DNA of 64,000 nt from Balanoglossus misakiensis (taxonomy: Eukaryota > Hemichordata). Positions 26,801-38,798 of this stretch are shown here, in pieces. The stretch spans positions 6,076,001-6,140,000 of the forward strand of contig CM082581.2 of NCBI GenBank assembly GCA_040954595.2, in the 5' to 3' direction. The notes beneath the pieces are model-generated. The model was not told the origin of the DNA and did not search any database. It was given only the letters and a program-made list of their open reading frames with translations. Made by a program: the position numbers and the translations under genes. Numbering within the stretch: position 1 is the stretch's first letter; each line of letters begins with the position of its first letter.

Positions 26801-28827
26801 AACACACTGTTGTTTTCTGGGAACGTGACTACGATTAACAAAATAATTTCAGATTGAGGCGACAGAATAAATTTGACCACTGAAACGTTCAAATATGTGA
26901 ATTCTCTACATGTATCTTCACATTTTTGAAAAGGCAACGGTGTTAGAAAGCTAGACGTCAACAACAGTCATGTGATAAAAGTACTGTCATGTGAGATAAA
27001 CTTACTGTAATGTATCATCTTGCTCAAGTTTTCGATATCTGAGGTAATTGTAGCACAGAACAAATCTTCGATCTGTAATGGAAAAGAAACAAGTGCACAA
27101 ACAGAACAGTTATTTTACAATGCAGCTTCCATTTCCATGTTATTTACTAGTAAATGGGATAAAAAGATCAATGAAAAATTAACGAATGGATTCAATTGTG
27201 GCGTTAGAGTGAAATCTCAATAAGAGGAAATATACCTATCTATACCCAATATATTGCTACCTATCCACACCTTACAATACCAACCCATCTATACGCTGAC
27301 AGACTACTTACGTATAATTACTGACAAATGTACCCGCATGTACACACATACAAGCGCGCGCTCGATAACCCCTGGTTCATACATGTAATGTACCACTATT
27401 GGTATCCGTGTGTCAATGTAAAGGGGAACTAATGCCACTTTACTTTTGCGGAAACAAACTCTGATATTTACCAAAGTTGTTCATTGTGCTATTGTGATTC
27501 CCTATATTGTACTTCCAAATTCCATAAAAGGTTTATCTCAAATTCGATCGCGTGGTTTACGTTGCTAGAAATATAGAAGTTCAAATTTAGTAATAATAAG
27601 CACATTCTTTAACTACCACAGTATTTTAATAGTCAAGCTTGATTATAGCATGCAGGCAATATGTTCGACGTGACTTCCCTTCGCGAATAAAACAATGTCG
27701 TGGGGGGGGGGGGGGGGGTCACGACGATCATTAATGGCCATACTTGTAATATAGTTTACGACATAACAAACAGAGATTGCCAGGGTAATTAATTGTATCA
27801 ATCCCGGAGTGTCGAGTGTGACTTCTAAACTATGGTGGCGCTCTTGTTATATGACTATGAGCTGCAACGTTACATCACGATAATTACGAAAGGACAGCAT
27901 TCACTGACCAATAGCACTCGTGACTGTGGTCGTAAAATGGTAATTTCACGAGTTGACCCATATGTTGGCCGAAAACAGAATCCACCCACACAACCAGGGA
28001 TTTCCCCAGGAGACTTCCGCTCTGCGGTTTCCAGGAAACCCACGCCGAGACTTCTGCAGAACAGCACTAAACACCCGAGGTATTGCGAATCATGCACAGC
28101 TCGATTTGACACTCTTCGGAGCAACACCTTCGATACCTTGCCCTTGAAACCTCGTTTTTTAAATAAACATTCTTTTGGTAAAAGAAGGTAACTTGGCGTC
28201 GTACGCCTGGCATACAATGTTTCTACTGTAAACTTTCCCCTGATCTCTGCCCTTCATTCTGAGACCCGTTACCCTGTTTCCATTATGTCTTTCACTAATT
28301 TGGATGTTATTTTGCTATCTGACCAAGAAAGTTAAGGAAGAAGAGAAGGAGGGGGGAGGAGAGGGAGGAGGAGGAGGAGGAGGAGGAGGAGGAGGGTGGA
28401 CATCAAAGACAACTTGAAATTTACTGAAATATAACTCAGGACTTTATATTAAACGTGGAAAACATTTAAAAAATAGAACTATGAAACCACATGCCAATAT
28501 AGGAGCCAATAATAATGCTAGGTATACAAGGTACAATTGTTCTAGTTTCCCATATCTTCTTAATTGCGACTGCTTTTTTCTGTCATCACTCGAATTAAAC
28601 TCCAAAAACGAGAATACTCACTGTCAATCGATGCATTTTGTCGTCGACGTCACCTACACGATGGATTCCGAGGTCGCATTCGTCATCAAAGGGTACACTC
28701 TGAGGCAGGCTGACATTGTCTAACGGCATCAAAGTCGAGTCCATGCACTCTTCGTAGAGAAAGAACTCAGCAGCTGCGGGCATCGTTGCGGTCCTACGGT
28801 GACAGCGTTGTCCCAGTCTATCAAAAC
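23883..28827 (-). CDS. ESE/ELF3-type ETS factor, divergent paralogue (copy 2)
   Basis: This is the convergent paralogue of the ETS gene at 17061-20468. Coding exons on the minus strand are 28827-28622 (ATG at 28783), 27072-27006, 25445-25239, 25125-25055, 24525-24411 and 24187-23883. They give 308 aa with splice phases 0,1,1,0,1, identical to copy 1, and both terminal exons are exactly 305 bases. The PNT domain spans about residues 78-145 (CYEWDVHDVV onward). A short acidic linker follows, then an AT-hook (RGRPRK) at 197-202 and an ETS domain at about 216-297 preceded by six lysines. The core IxRSEGLFRFxSREKExIA and the two helix-3 arginines (Arg275, Arg278) are kept. The usual Tyr-Tyr-Tyr that follows is Asp-Tyr-Lys (279-281), and the C-terminus differs from copy 1. 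The linker exon is much shorter (71 versus 197 bases). The 28827 acceptor implies a non-coding first exon further right. The 1.6-kb intron before the PNT exon carries the minisatellite. I read it as functional but diverged. Confidence 0.88.
25414..25474 (-). repeat. 61-bp direct repeat, copy A (PNT exon start plus splice acceptor)
   Basis: This segment contains the first 32 bases of the PNT exon of ETS copy 2, its AG acceptor and the adjoining intron. It recurs at 26754-26814 with only two mismatches, on the other side of the minisatellite. Confidence 0.93.
25475..26753. repeat. Minisatellite, 87-bp unit, about 15 copies
   Basis: A unit of 87 bases (variants 85-88), beginning GAAAATTCGCAAAGTCGAAA on the plus strand, repeats head to tail about 14.7 times with few substitutions. 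It fills most of the intron before the PNT exon of ETS copy 2. Because 87 is divisible by 3, several minus-strand frames stay open over multiple units (29-residue period beginning MTIFRLCEFS). There are no unique spacers, so it is not a CRISPR array. Confidence 0.95.
26754..26814 (-). repeat. 61-bp direct repeat, copy B (decoy splice acceptor)
   Basis: This is the second copy of the PNT-exon/acceptor segment, 59 of 61 identical to copy A. Read on the minus strand it keeps the AG acceptor and 11 codons of the PNT start. It then runs into minisatellite sequence and reaches a stop a few codons later, so it is a pseudo-exon remnant. Confidence 0.9.
27702..27718. repeat. 17-base poly-G run
   Basis: This is an uninterrupted G homopolymer in an intron of ETS copy 2. 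Similar runs of 14 to 21 G or C occur at 5511-5531, 40904-40917, 44555-44572 and 55018-55032. Confidence 0.9.
28335..28395. repeat. GGA trinucleotide microsatellite
   Basis: This is a purine-only stretch dominated by GGA units, within the first coding intron of ETS copy 2. Confidence 0.9.
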
Positions 28828-30931
28828 CTAAAAGGGAAATAGACGCTTTGAAAATGCAGTAGTCGATTGTGTTTTTTTCTTTTATATTCGGGTTAGTGTA
28901 CGGTTTCCAAACTTGGGCACTGCTGCTCACTATAGTCAATAATTAACCGCATTCCAAGCGGTGACACACGCTATACGCAACGATTTTTTGAGTGGATGTA
29001 TCTGTGGAGAGCAACCCCCCCCCCCCTTCAGCCTAAGCGGAGAATACTGGCAGTGGGGTAACATAGGAAAATGGTCGAAAATTCTACAGCGATATAACTA
29101 GAAGTCATCTCGCCTTGACAGACTCCAGGGAGCTGTCAGCTGTACCTACCAACGTCACTCCGCACATTACACCATGCAAGTGGCCTATATGTCGCGACAC
29201 AGCACACTCACCACCAATGCATAATGCCTAATGGCCCGATGCTGAAGTTTCCCCCGTAATATACGCTAATCTGTTACCTATATATGTCGTCCGTAAACCG
29301 CGTACCTAGCACTGAACCAGTTGCTGGTGTCGATATCCCAATTTAATGGCACCTATCGGCCTATCACAATGCGCAGTGGGTTTGTTGTGTTTCAGTTCTA
29401 TGGCAACTATCTAACGGTTCTCCCGGCAAGGTAGATTTCTAGTGGATTACCGAATAAATTGTACTGTTTTTTATATCGGTGAAATTTTAATAATGTTACG
29501 GCCCCTCAGTAGCAACAATGGGGTTATTCATAATAAGTTGGAAGGAATTATGTAATTACAATGTGTGTCACGCACAATACAAGGCGTGGCGAGTAGGATG
29601 GAAAGAAAAGGGAATATTACCTCTATAGACTAATTTAGACCACAATCGTGTACGACCAGTTCCTGGAGGATTAATATCGGCCACTGTTTTTATTTCTGTG
29701 TTTCGTTTAGCTGGTGTAAAATGATTCGCCTTTGTATATTACTGTTTTTAACTAATCTGTGTTGTTTTTAATTTTTTATTACATGCTCATTCGAAACAGT
29801 TTCAATCTTAATATTTTGAAAGGTTGTCAAGAACATGCAATGCCAAGCACACGACTCACAATCTAGTAAAAAAAAGTCGGCGATTTTCGTTGCATTTCAG
29901 GTGATTGATGTCGGATTTTTGCAAAGTTAACTTAGCATGGTATAATTTGTGTTTTGAAATTTATATTATAAAAGAATTAAGAATTTTATACTCTTCTATA
30001 GTTGATTCACGAGCTCGACAAAAGTACTCCAAGTTCGCTTTTCTTTCTTCAGATTTAAAAGTTCGGTAGAAAACGATTCTGTGTCAACAAGGCCAAGTTG
30101 GTCTCCTGTAAGCGTGAGGCGATTGGCCTGAGTAGTTCAAATTATAGTGTGATCTTAGCCTAACAACAAGACGTGGGATTATTCTGTGATAACTGCATGA
30201 ATATTGTTGAAAAGTTGCTGAAAATGTGCATCACTTCTATCATACTATGTGCCCGGCCAACTCAAGAGAATTAATATAACATGTCAGATCGTCCGGTTAA
30301 GTTGCCGATTTCTTGCCTCTGATGAAAAACAAAAACAAATTCGTCTTCAATCAGTCTTACTCGCGTTGGTAGCACTACTGTTATTAAAACAGCCACGAAA
30401 GTCTCTCCTCGTCTGCCCAGATGTGATCTACACATGTACTTGTAGGCTCCACAGTAGACTTGCTCCAAGTCTATGGGCTTCATTATGTGTAGGGAACCCG
30501 AAACCACAAGCGCAGTCCCAAATTCGAAACTCACCTCACTACCAAAAACACGCTCAAGGCAAGCATGCACGCAAAAAGTATTGAAATTATTTATTATGAC
30601 AAAAAAAAACACCGAAAACACAAAAGTATTGAGATTTAAAAATCACAAAGCTCCACAGGGACATACATGATTGTACGACAAGTATACTCCGAGTTCTTCT
30701 TCATCGCAGTTTTACTCTACATTTTAACAATGATCCAATTATCCCACAATAGTTTGCTTTGGAAAAAAATAAAGGAAAAAAAGAAGAATAGTGAAGCAAG
30801 TGGAAAGGAAACCGTGCGAGGGAAATTCCTACAATTTCAACCGTGACCATCTCCGAATAACCACAGCCCGAAAACTAAGAAAAGCTACTCCGATCATCGA
30901 GAAAATCCGATCAATGAACAGTAAGTTACAT

Positions 30932-30962
30932 AGATGGATGGATGGATGGATGGATGGATGGA
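30932..30962. repeat. ATGG tetranucleotide microsatellite
   Basis: About seven perfect ATGG units. A separate GA-rich simple repeat follows at about 31027-31087. Confidence 0.9.
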
Positions 30963-31268
30963 CAATTAAATCCAAAACGACTAGTACAGACAATAATATC
31001 AAATCAGATATACATTAACGAACAGAGAGGGGGGAGGTGGAGAGAGAGAGAGGGAGAGAGAGAGAAAGAGGGAGAGAGAGCGAGAAATCATCCTCGCTTC
31101 AACAGTCAAGTTCATACACATTAGTGCTTCAGTGTAAAAGTTATAGAAAGCCAACACAAGTTAAAATGAAAAATCGATCTCACGTTCTGGAAACATGAAG
31201 TACTTACACATACATGTAGCCTCACCAGCGTAAAATTATTTTAAGGCGATATCTATACGCATGCAAAT

Positions 31269-31547
31269 CTAGTCTCTGTCGAAATGATCCGGCGAGTCGA
31301 GTCTATAAGGCCGGTCCCGAACAAAACATAAATCAACGGCATCGACCGTGTGTTTTCCAAACAGGTGCACGGTTACCCACTGGTGGAACCTTGTGCCGCC
31401 ATGACGAATTTCCATGAATTTCGAATTTTGCATATTTCTACGAATGCATGAAAAGAAGAGTTTTTCTGTATACATTTGTTCACTCGGCAACAATTTGCGA
31501 ACGAAATTGTACCTACACCGGGGGACGTCCCTCGCCCGGTATGCCAT
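31269..31547 (-). CDS. Possible small protein, 92 aa, unrecognised
   Basis: This is a single uninterrupted frame that opens with ATG and ends with TAG. The product begins MAYRARDVPRCRYNFVRKLL and is mixed in composition, without low complexity, a signal peptide or membrane segments. I recognise no family. The local GC content is above that of its surroundings, which is the only positive sign beyond the open frame. It could equally be a chance frame or an exon fragment. Confidence 0.15.
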   Translation of the reverse strand: MAYRARDVPRCRYNFVRKLLPSEQMYTEKLFFSCIRRNMQNSKFMEIRHGGTRFHQWVTVHLFGKHTVDAVDLCFVRDRPYRLDSPDHFDRD

Positions 31548-33565
31548 TTTTACTGGTTCGCGATTAACCTCTCTAACTCTGACTTCTGTAGAAAACGTGC
31601 TTTAACTTATTTTCAAGCGAACTGGGGAATTAAAACGGAGTAAGTGGGGTCTTTAGCGTTGTGGATTTGTTTACTGAGTGTGGGGTTTATTAACAGGGCT
31701 TTACCGAGTTGTGAGATACTTTCAACATGACGTGTCCCTAACCCGAAGAGAGGGACACTGCATTGGAAGTTCGGCCACGTATTTCACGTACTACCTGAGA
31801 GGTGATGTTTATGGCTATGCAAGATGCCGCTTACTGTTTCTTCCCGAAAAGGAAGTCTCCCCGTGAAAAGATTTTTGCGTTTCTAAGTTTTATAACAATG
31901 AAACGGATTTGTTCTGGCGAGTTTTGTTTCACACTCCATTTCTTGCGAGAGGTGTCGGCTCTTTGCCTTCACACGTTACTGCAGTATGTCGTGTGTTCGC
32001 GTATAGACCTGCAGCTTGCTTGCATCGAACTTGATATTTGCTACTTCTTGCTGCTGCTACTGTCCTGTTTGGGACAGTTGCGGACGGAGGAATTGCAGGG
32101 AGTGCCATAGAGCTTCTGAAATTGTACCAGCATTTTGGTATCCATTCAGAGTCACGACTGTTTTTTTTTCTGCCGTGTGCTTGTACTTTACATGCAAGTG
32201 TGTGTCTGCCGTTTGTACGCGTTAGTGTCCGCTGTGGCAGTTCTTGTCATTGGGAATAACAACTGCCATATTTTAAGCGCAGTGTAGCACATACAATTGA
32301 AACACTGAAAAGTATACCGACAATTCGACTTTCCCACAGTTTAATTTCAACCTTTGATGTGCAAATATGAACATATTATCTTTGTAATGTCATCTGAAAT
32401 CTACCAATTTGCTTTTTGAAACAGTTACTGGTGCCTCTCCTTCGCTAGCATTCAGACACACGGGACTCTTACGCGCACGAGAATAAATTGGGAGAGCGCA
32501 GATACAATGTAAGTCTGATTTAAAAAAAAAGGTCTGCCTTGTCTTTACCGGAATTTCTACCCTGTTTACACAGGTATAATAAGCCCCCCCCCCCAACGTG
32601 GAAGCAAAATTGAAGGATGACCTAACACAGCACCACTGCCAAGAAAGCAGCCTGAAGTGACGACTACCTGCTCGATCTCTGACGTTTCCAACATGGCTGC
32701 AACGTGGCGTTTTTGATGCTTAATAATAACATGATAAACATGTTATTTTTTTCTGTGATAAACAGCATCAACGATTCCTGGTACTTTTAGCAGAGTTCAG
32801 GGGCATCCAAGAAAACCGTGACGCCCCACTGGTATAAGTGGGGACGGCAAGGAAGGAGACTGGGGCGGCAAGAATGAAAGCTGCACTGACAATTCAGTCG
32901 AGAGTGTCTCCTGACAGATACAACATTTTCTAATGAAAATATTGTTTATCTAGCGAACTGAGATAAAACCGCTGCCGTCGACAGATCATGAGTCTAATTA
33001 ACTGATGGGCAATTTGTCAAAGAACTGGTACGAGTTTTAACGGGTATTACATGTTTGGAATTGCAGGCATTTGATCATTCAGTCTTGGCAGCGTATTTCT
33101 ACAATGTATAGGGTGATATGAGGTCTGATATGTTCACTAAACGGTGTCTTTCTACCCAACACCTGTAGTATGGAAGGGAATCGAAGTAGTGAAGCGGCGA
33201 TGATATCACGGACTCACTGGCGGAGGATGGTAATTTGGAGACCTAGTTATGACCAATTTGTCCACGTTCCTATTTGTACTCTCCTACCCACAGGAGCCCA
33301 GCGGGTACCTCACACTGTGTATACCAATAGAAATGCCCACGTCAACAAATGTGGGCCTATAAGAGTTATGTATACGCTCTCGACTATCTCAGTCTCAATC
33401 CCAGATTCTCATGACTCCCGCAAATGTGTGTACTGCTTATTGCCTACCAGGTTAGTCCGGCAAAGGGATGGGTTAAACATTTGGTATAAATTTGTATTTA
33501 ACATGGATATAAGCCACAGATATGTTCACGTCGGACGAGATAACCGACAAATGCAATCGGCCATT

Positions 33566-33599
33566 TTGAACTAGTTCTATAGTTCATGAACTAGTTCAA
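33566..33599. repeat. Perfect 12-bp inverted repeat (hairpin)
   Basis: TTGAACTAGTTC at 33566-33577 and its exact reverse complement at 33588-33599 are separated by 10 bases. This could form a 12-bp stem. I found no larger element around it. Confidence 0.8.
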
Positions 33600-36500
33600 T
33601 CCAAAACACGTGGCTTAAAAGATACTTGTTCTGAATACCGAGTAAATAAAACAGGTTTTGTTTTTTGTGTGCCATGAAATTGAAATTATTATAATTTGAA
33701 CCTGTGCTCAGTTGAATGCCCCGCCGGACACCTCATATCAGCGACTATCTTCGGCATTCTCTGAGGTCTGCAGTACAGTACATGTATATACAGAATTCCA
33801 TTCACGCCTACAAAATTAGCGTTTATTTTCATTCTTATTAATTAAAATATATAATTTGCATCGTGTTCGGGAGAATATCAGGTCGACTGCCTTCCATGCA
33901 ATTAGAACAAGACTAGGGCTTGGCAACATGGTTGTTGAAGCCTTGTGGTGCAGAGGTGACAGGGGGTTCAGCATTATGCAGATGGTCAAGAACCGCAGAA
34001 TGCAGATGGCAAAAACCGATAACTTCACCGCAGACGACCTGAAATCTGTTCACACCCTACACCTCCCTTTTTCCACTGTACTATTCGACATTGGAGAAGT
34101 ACATGTACCAGCTATAAATCTTGAATAGTCTCCAATTCAGCCAGGGCTGTGGCTCTGAAAAATTTGAAGGGTCGTTAAGGAATTCCACTTGATCTGGTGC
34201 AATTTCGCAGGGCAGTATTTTATCGAATTTGCGTTAAATCCACACTTCGCTCATCCATCAAAGGCTGGCACGCATAGGGTGATGATACATTTTACACGAC
34301 CCCTGTCCATCTATCAAATTCTACCCTGACACATTGACTGCAATTTTAAACGCTGGAATTTATTAATGCAATCGAGACACGCGTGATTCGTGTCTTTTTC
34401 TGACCTGTTCGGTCACGACGCTTGAATTTTCGAGGATTACTTCATGTGTTGTCACACCACTTCACTTCACTTCTCAAAATATCGATCATCGCGACCCGAC
34501 CCGCACCAAATGATCGATCACTTCTCCCAAACAGTGGTGACAAGACACTGGGTGGATGCGAACACAAAAAATAACGTAAACGCCCCTTCTTCTTCTGTTT
34601 GCAGCTGTAGATCTTTTCGATGCTAACGTTTACAATGACTACATGCACATATCATAACATCTCCAGTGGATAAAGTGGAAAACATATATGGCATGCCATA
34701 ATCATTTATGCCCAGTTACGATTCTTGACTGAAGTGATGAAATCACTTCTCACATTATTAAAATTCTTGAGGATAATTGACGATAAAGCCTACTTGGCAA
34801 ATGACTCGATTATTCAAAGCGACCATTAAACATGATTCAGATAATCTGGGGAGCTTACTGCACTGACTATATCTCCCCAAGAAGCACACACACAGGCGAG
34901 TTAATTACGCCTTATGTGTGCTTTACGATTTTGCGTCGAAAAAAAGTTAACCGTTATTTCTAGTGTATACTGATGACTGATTACAATATTTTTCGTTTTA
35001 AATTGTGATAACCTAATAACTCAAATAATGAGGCCATGTTCCTTCATGTACAAGTGGTTAATATACTTGAGTAGTCCAGAAACAGAAAAAAGGGAAATGT
35101 AAAAATGAAAATTTTGACAGAGTGCAATCTCACGATAAGCGAATGGTTTACAATCACAGTAAGTATCGCCATGGGAACCATTTTTTTCAAGGGGGAAAAT
35201 GGCCAAATTTGGCATGTTGAGACGTGAAGTTGTTATTTGTACAATGTTTACAATTGTCGTCAGAAATTTGTGCTGTAAATATCTGTAGGCCTTGGATCAT
35301 GCAATTAGACCCACACACGTAAGACAGATTTCCGAGTTGTCGATGTGACACAAGCAATAACTGTGCAATAACAGAAATCCCCGTATGGACATTCATATAT
35401 TTTGTTTAGACCAAAAACCATCATGGCCGCCATTTGTTGTTTCAGTTTGGGCTGAGGTTACATTGAGGTCAAGCGATAAGAAACAAAACTGCGTCGTGCA
35501 CAGGTTTTAACGCCGGTTACACTCACAATACGAAGTTGTAATGCCATTTGCATGTACATTCCCATGAAAATATCAAAATGGTACGTAATATCAAGTCCTG
35601 GAAAGAAAGAAAGTAAGAAAGTGTGTGTCTACTGTACGTCACCAAAACGACATTTGAATATTTATGACACTATGTACATGTATATACACTGGTGATTAGT
35701 TCGCGATCAAGGGCCCTCAGAAATTGTAAGCCTAGCTCCACTTTCTGTGAAAGTGTCCATCTATGTAATGGTAGCTGCAACTGTCCATATCTAAATGCCT
35801 TACCAGTTCAGAAATGCAGACATTATAGTGGTACCTCCCACGACGAATGCGGTGCTATGGTTTACACACCACGCCCAAATTGTACTCGGACTGAGCTGGT
35901 CTTCATTCAAAATTGCATGGCAACACTGGGGCGTGCTAAGTATGGCAACGATTCGTCGTTTCGTCATATACATGTCTTCGAAAGAACCCGACAATTAGCT
36001 TGCCACGTTTATATAAAATCATACATTTATTCACCAGTATTTTCTGTACGACACATTCTCATTCGCTGGGTTTTGTTATACGGAGAGAGCTGTTCGGAGT
36101 GTGGTTGTCAAGGTACAATTTACACGTGCATTGTCTATAAAGGCCACCTGTCTATAGAGGCCAGTTTCAGAAGTCCCTTGACTGACTGCTATAGACAGGT
36201 TTGACTGTAACTGACTGATATACATGTACGTGTATTTTGCTCGGATACTAAGTACATCCAAATTGCAACGAAGTGAAAAATTGAATTTGACAAGATAAAT
36301 ACCATAAAACTATTCAAAATGCAAGTTGCCTTTAAGATATTTTCCTCGGCTTGCTGTTTTTGTCTATATACGTGTACTTTGTGACTATTTTTTTTTCATT
36401 TGTTCATAAAAAACGAGTGATTTGAAACCTTACAGTTATGTGTCCAGTCGTTGATCATAGACGAATCGAATATTCAACAGTGCGCTACATGCATGTTGCT

Positions 36501-38539
36501 ATGACAATAGTGTTTTCTGTCAACATATATTTTGCGATCACGTGCTCCCTAATTTATATTCGTGTCTTTTGTGGCGCCGCGTTGTCATTGTTGGTTGACC
36601 CGATTACTTTGTTGTTTGTGTTTTTGTGAGAGGGCGGCGCCCGGGGGGAGGGGGCGACTGCAGGAGAGCGCACAACACACACTGAGACACATATGGGCAG
36701 GTAGAGAACCGGACGGGCAGGGGGTGGACAGTCTATTGAACTAGTATTAGCGTAGTTAATAGAAGCGGAGACTTCACAATCCCGATTTTAAGACGTGCAG
36801 GCGTCTTTTCTGTTTTTACACGACACACGTATGTGTAATATGACAAATCTCTACATCGAATTAACATTTAACTCAAACATGTTTGTATGCGGCCAAAGGT
36901 GTTGTCTGTTTGACACGCCTGCTGAGCACATGAACCCAGGATCTTGTCACGGTATTGATTTTTTTTTAATATTTAACAATTCCGAGATAGTTTGCTCAAG
37001 CCACGGAAAGACAATCATGGGTGTGGACCACAGGTGCACTTGAAGTATAAAAAAAAAAACAGAAAAACAATACAAATATAAATGCAATTCGAAAGTGAAT
37101 TGTTTACTAACAGAAGTGTAATGGCTGCGAGTAATGTAGCACGCACCTCGAAAATCAGTCTCACATAAACTTTTTTTCTCATATTTTGATTAAGGTAACT
37201 TTAGATTATTCTCCTTCATTCTCAACAAAATTGGGGGTCATCTGGCAAATTTGAACTTCAAAATGGCCGCTAGTCTCTGTGTTAACTCTACAGAGAAATT
37301 TTAAAGCAAGACAAGCTTCAAATACAGCGATAGAAACATTTGCAGAACTTTCGTCTATTCTGAAAGTTCAATAGCCACATTCAATATGAAAAGCAGAAGA
37401 GGATATGCATGTACAAATGAGTTTCACACGCCGTGAGAAATACAGAAAGACGTTAATATCCTTGCATACCAACTTCCTGTCTACTAATATAGGCGCCGCT
37501 TAAAAGACCGCTTTATTACAAGACATGCCTGGGCCTAGCCTAAGATCTAATATACGCCACACACCTCCTACACTATTTAATACTTTTACATTGTAAATCT
37601 TCATGACCAGCGGAAATAAAAACACTAGCTACGTAACAACGTCTGCTGGTATGGTCCACCTGCTTGTTTTATTGCATCCCATTGAAGCGTCTTTTCAACA
37701 CATATTACATGTACTTTAAGCTGGTGGAATACTCAAAAGTTAGAATATTGTCACTTACCCGATTTTTATGTAGATCGTTTATTAATGAATGTTAAAAAAC
37801 AAACAGAGAGAGAAAAAAGGGTGTTCCCATAGCAACTTTTTCAGTTATGGGGTTTTTAAATATTAGGGAAAATGTTGAGTCAGCACTTTTCTCGCTCTCC
37901 TTAGGCTACAGTTTTCCTATGGTGGAAATATCTGAACAGATCTATCAAAAAATCAAGCACGGTGACATAGTGATTTCTGTATATCATTTAACAATACTCC
38001 TATTTTGGCACCTTTTGTAAAGAAATTGCAATTTTGTACTGTTTTCTCAAAAGTCTACATTTAAGGCTATGGGGTGTGATAACCACGCACTGCATCTGGG
38101 AATATAGTCATCTACCTTAATCACGTGGAAAAGTAAAAAATCTCAATGCTACAACAGTATTCGTTAAGCTTGTTAGCCTCCCTATGCATAACCATATTAA
38201 CATTTAGCTAATGTGCTTTTATTATAAAATTCATTTGCTTTTGATATTGGTCAACATCCGAAGATTTTTCAACGGCTCTGCATGGCTGAGTAGAAAATTT
38301 TACAGCAAAACATATTTTAGTGCTTTTCAAGCAACAAGCCTTTAGTTGTACTTCGTCTTTTGCGACAAGGGAAGCCAACGGTTCACGATATATCGCCGGG
38401 GGGGGGACTAAAGATATTACAATCATCAACCCATGCTCTGTGAGGTGGTGCATTGTTTTGAGAAGCGGTGAGACAGTCTATCAAACACAATACAGGATCT
38501 GAACGCGGATCTTCGTGCACTTCATCAATATCAAGAGAG

Positions 38540-38798
38540 GGCGAAAACAGCGCCGCCATGTCATTTTAACGCACACGAGGCATTAAACCGGTTGTCGAGT
38601 CGCGCTAACTCCGGGGCCGTGGTTCGACCGATAGCCATGCCATTATTCGCGACCTACGTGCAACACGTGTAGTCCACTGAACGACAACACAAGTCAGCGA
38701 GGTGACCTTATTTCACTCCGATTTAATTCTTGGGAGTTCAACAACCCGAAGGTTTCAATCGGCGAGAACGCGACCACAGCGCGGACACGGAGAAAGAG
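38540..38798 (+). promoter_or_regulatory. CpG-rich first-exon-like patch with consensus donor
   Basis: The stretch is richer in G+C and CpG than its neighbours and ends in a strong splice donor, AAAGAG|GTAAGT, at 38799. This looks like a promoter plus non-coding first exon on the plus strand, or a long non-coding RNA start. A possible acceptor CCCGGCAG lies near 39392. I could not connect it to a coding exon. Confidence 0.25.

Noticed and set aside
35692-36204. 170-codon plus-strand frame with many cysteines
   Set aside because: No ATG at its start, no domain pattern for the cysteines, and it crosses the short dispersed repeat at 36132.
38600-38660. tRNA-like B-box (GGTTCGACC)
   Set aside because: No matching A-box at the right distance and no cloverleaf could be drawn.
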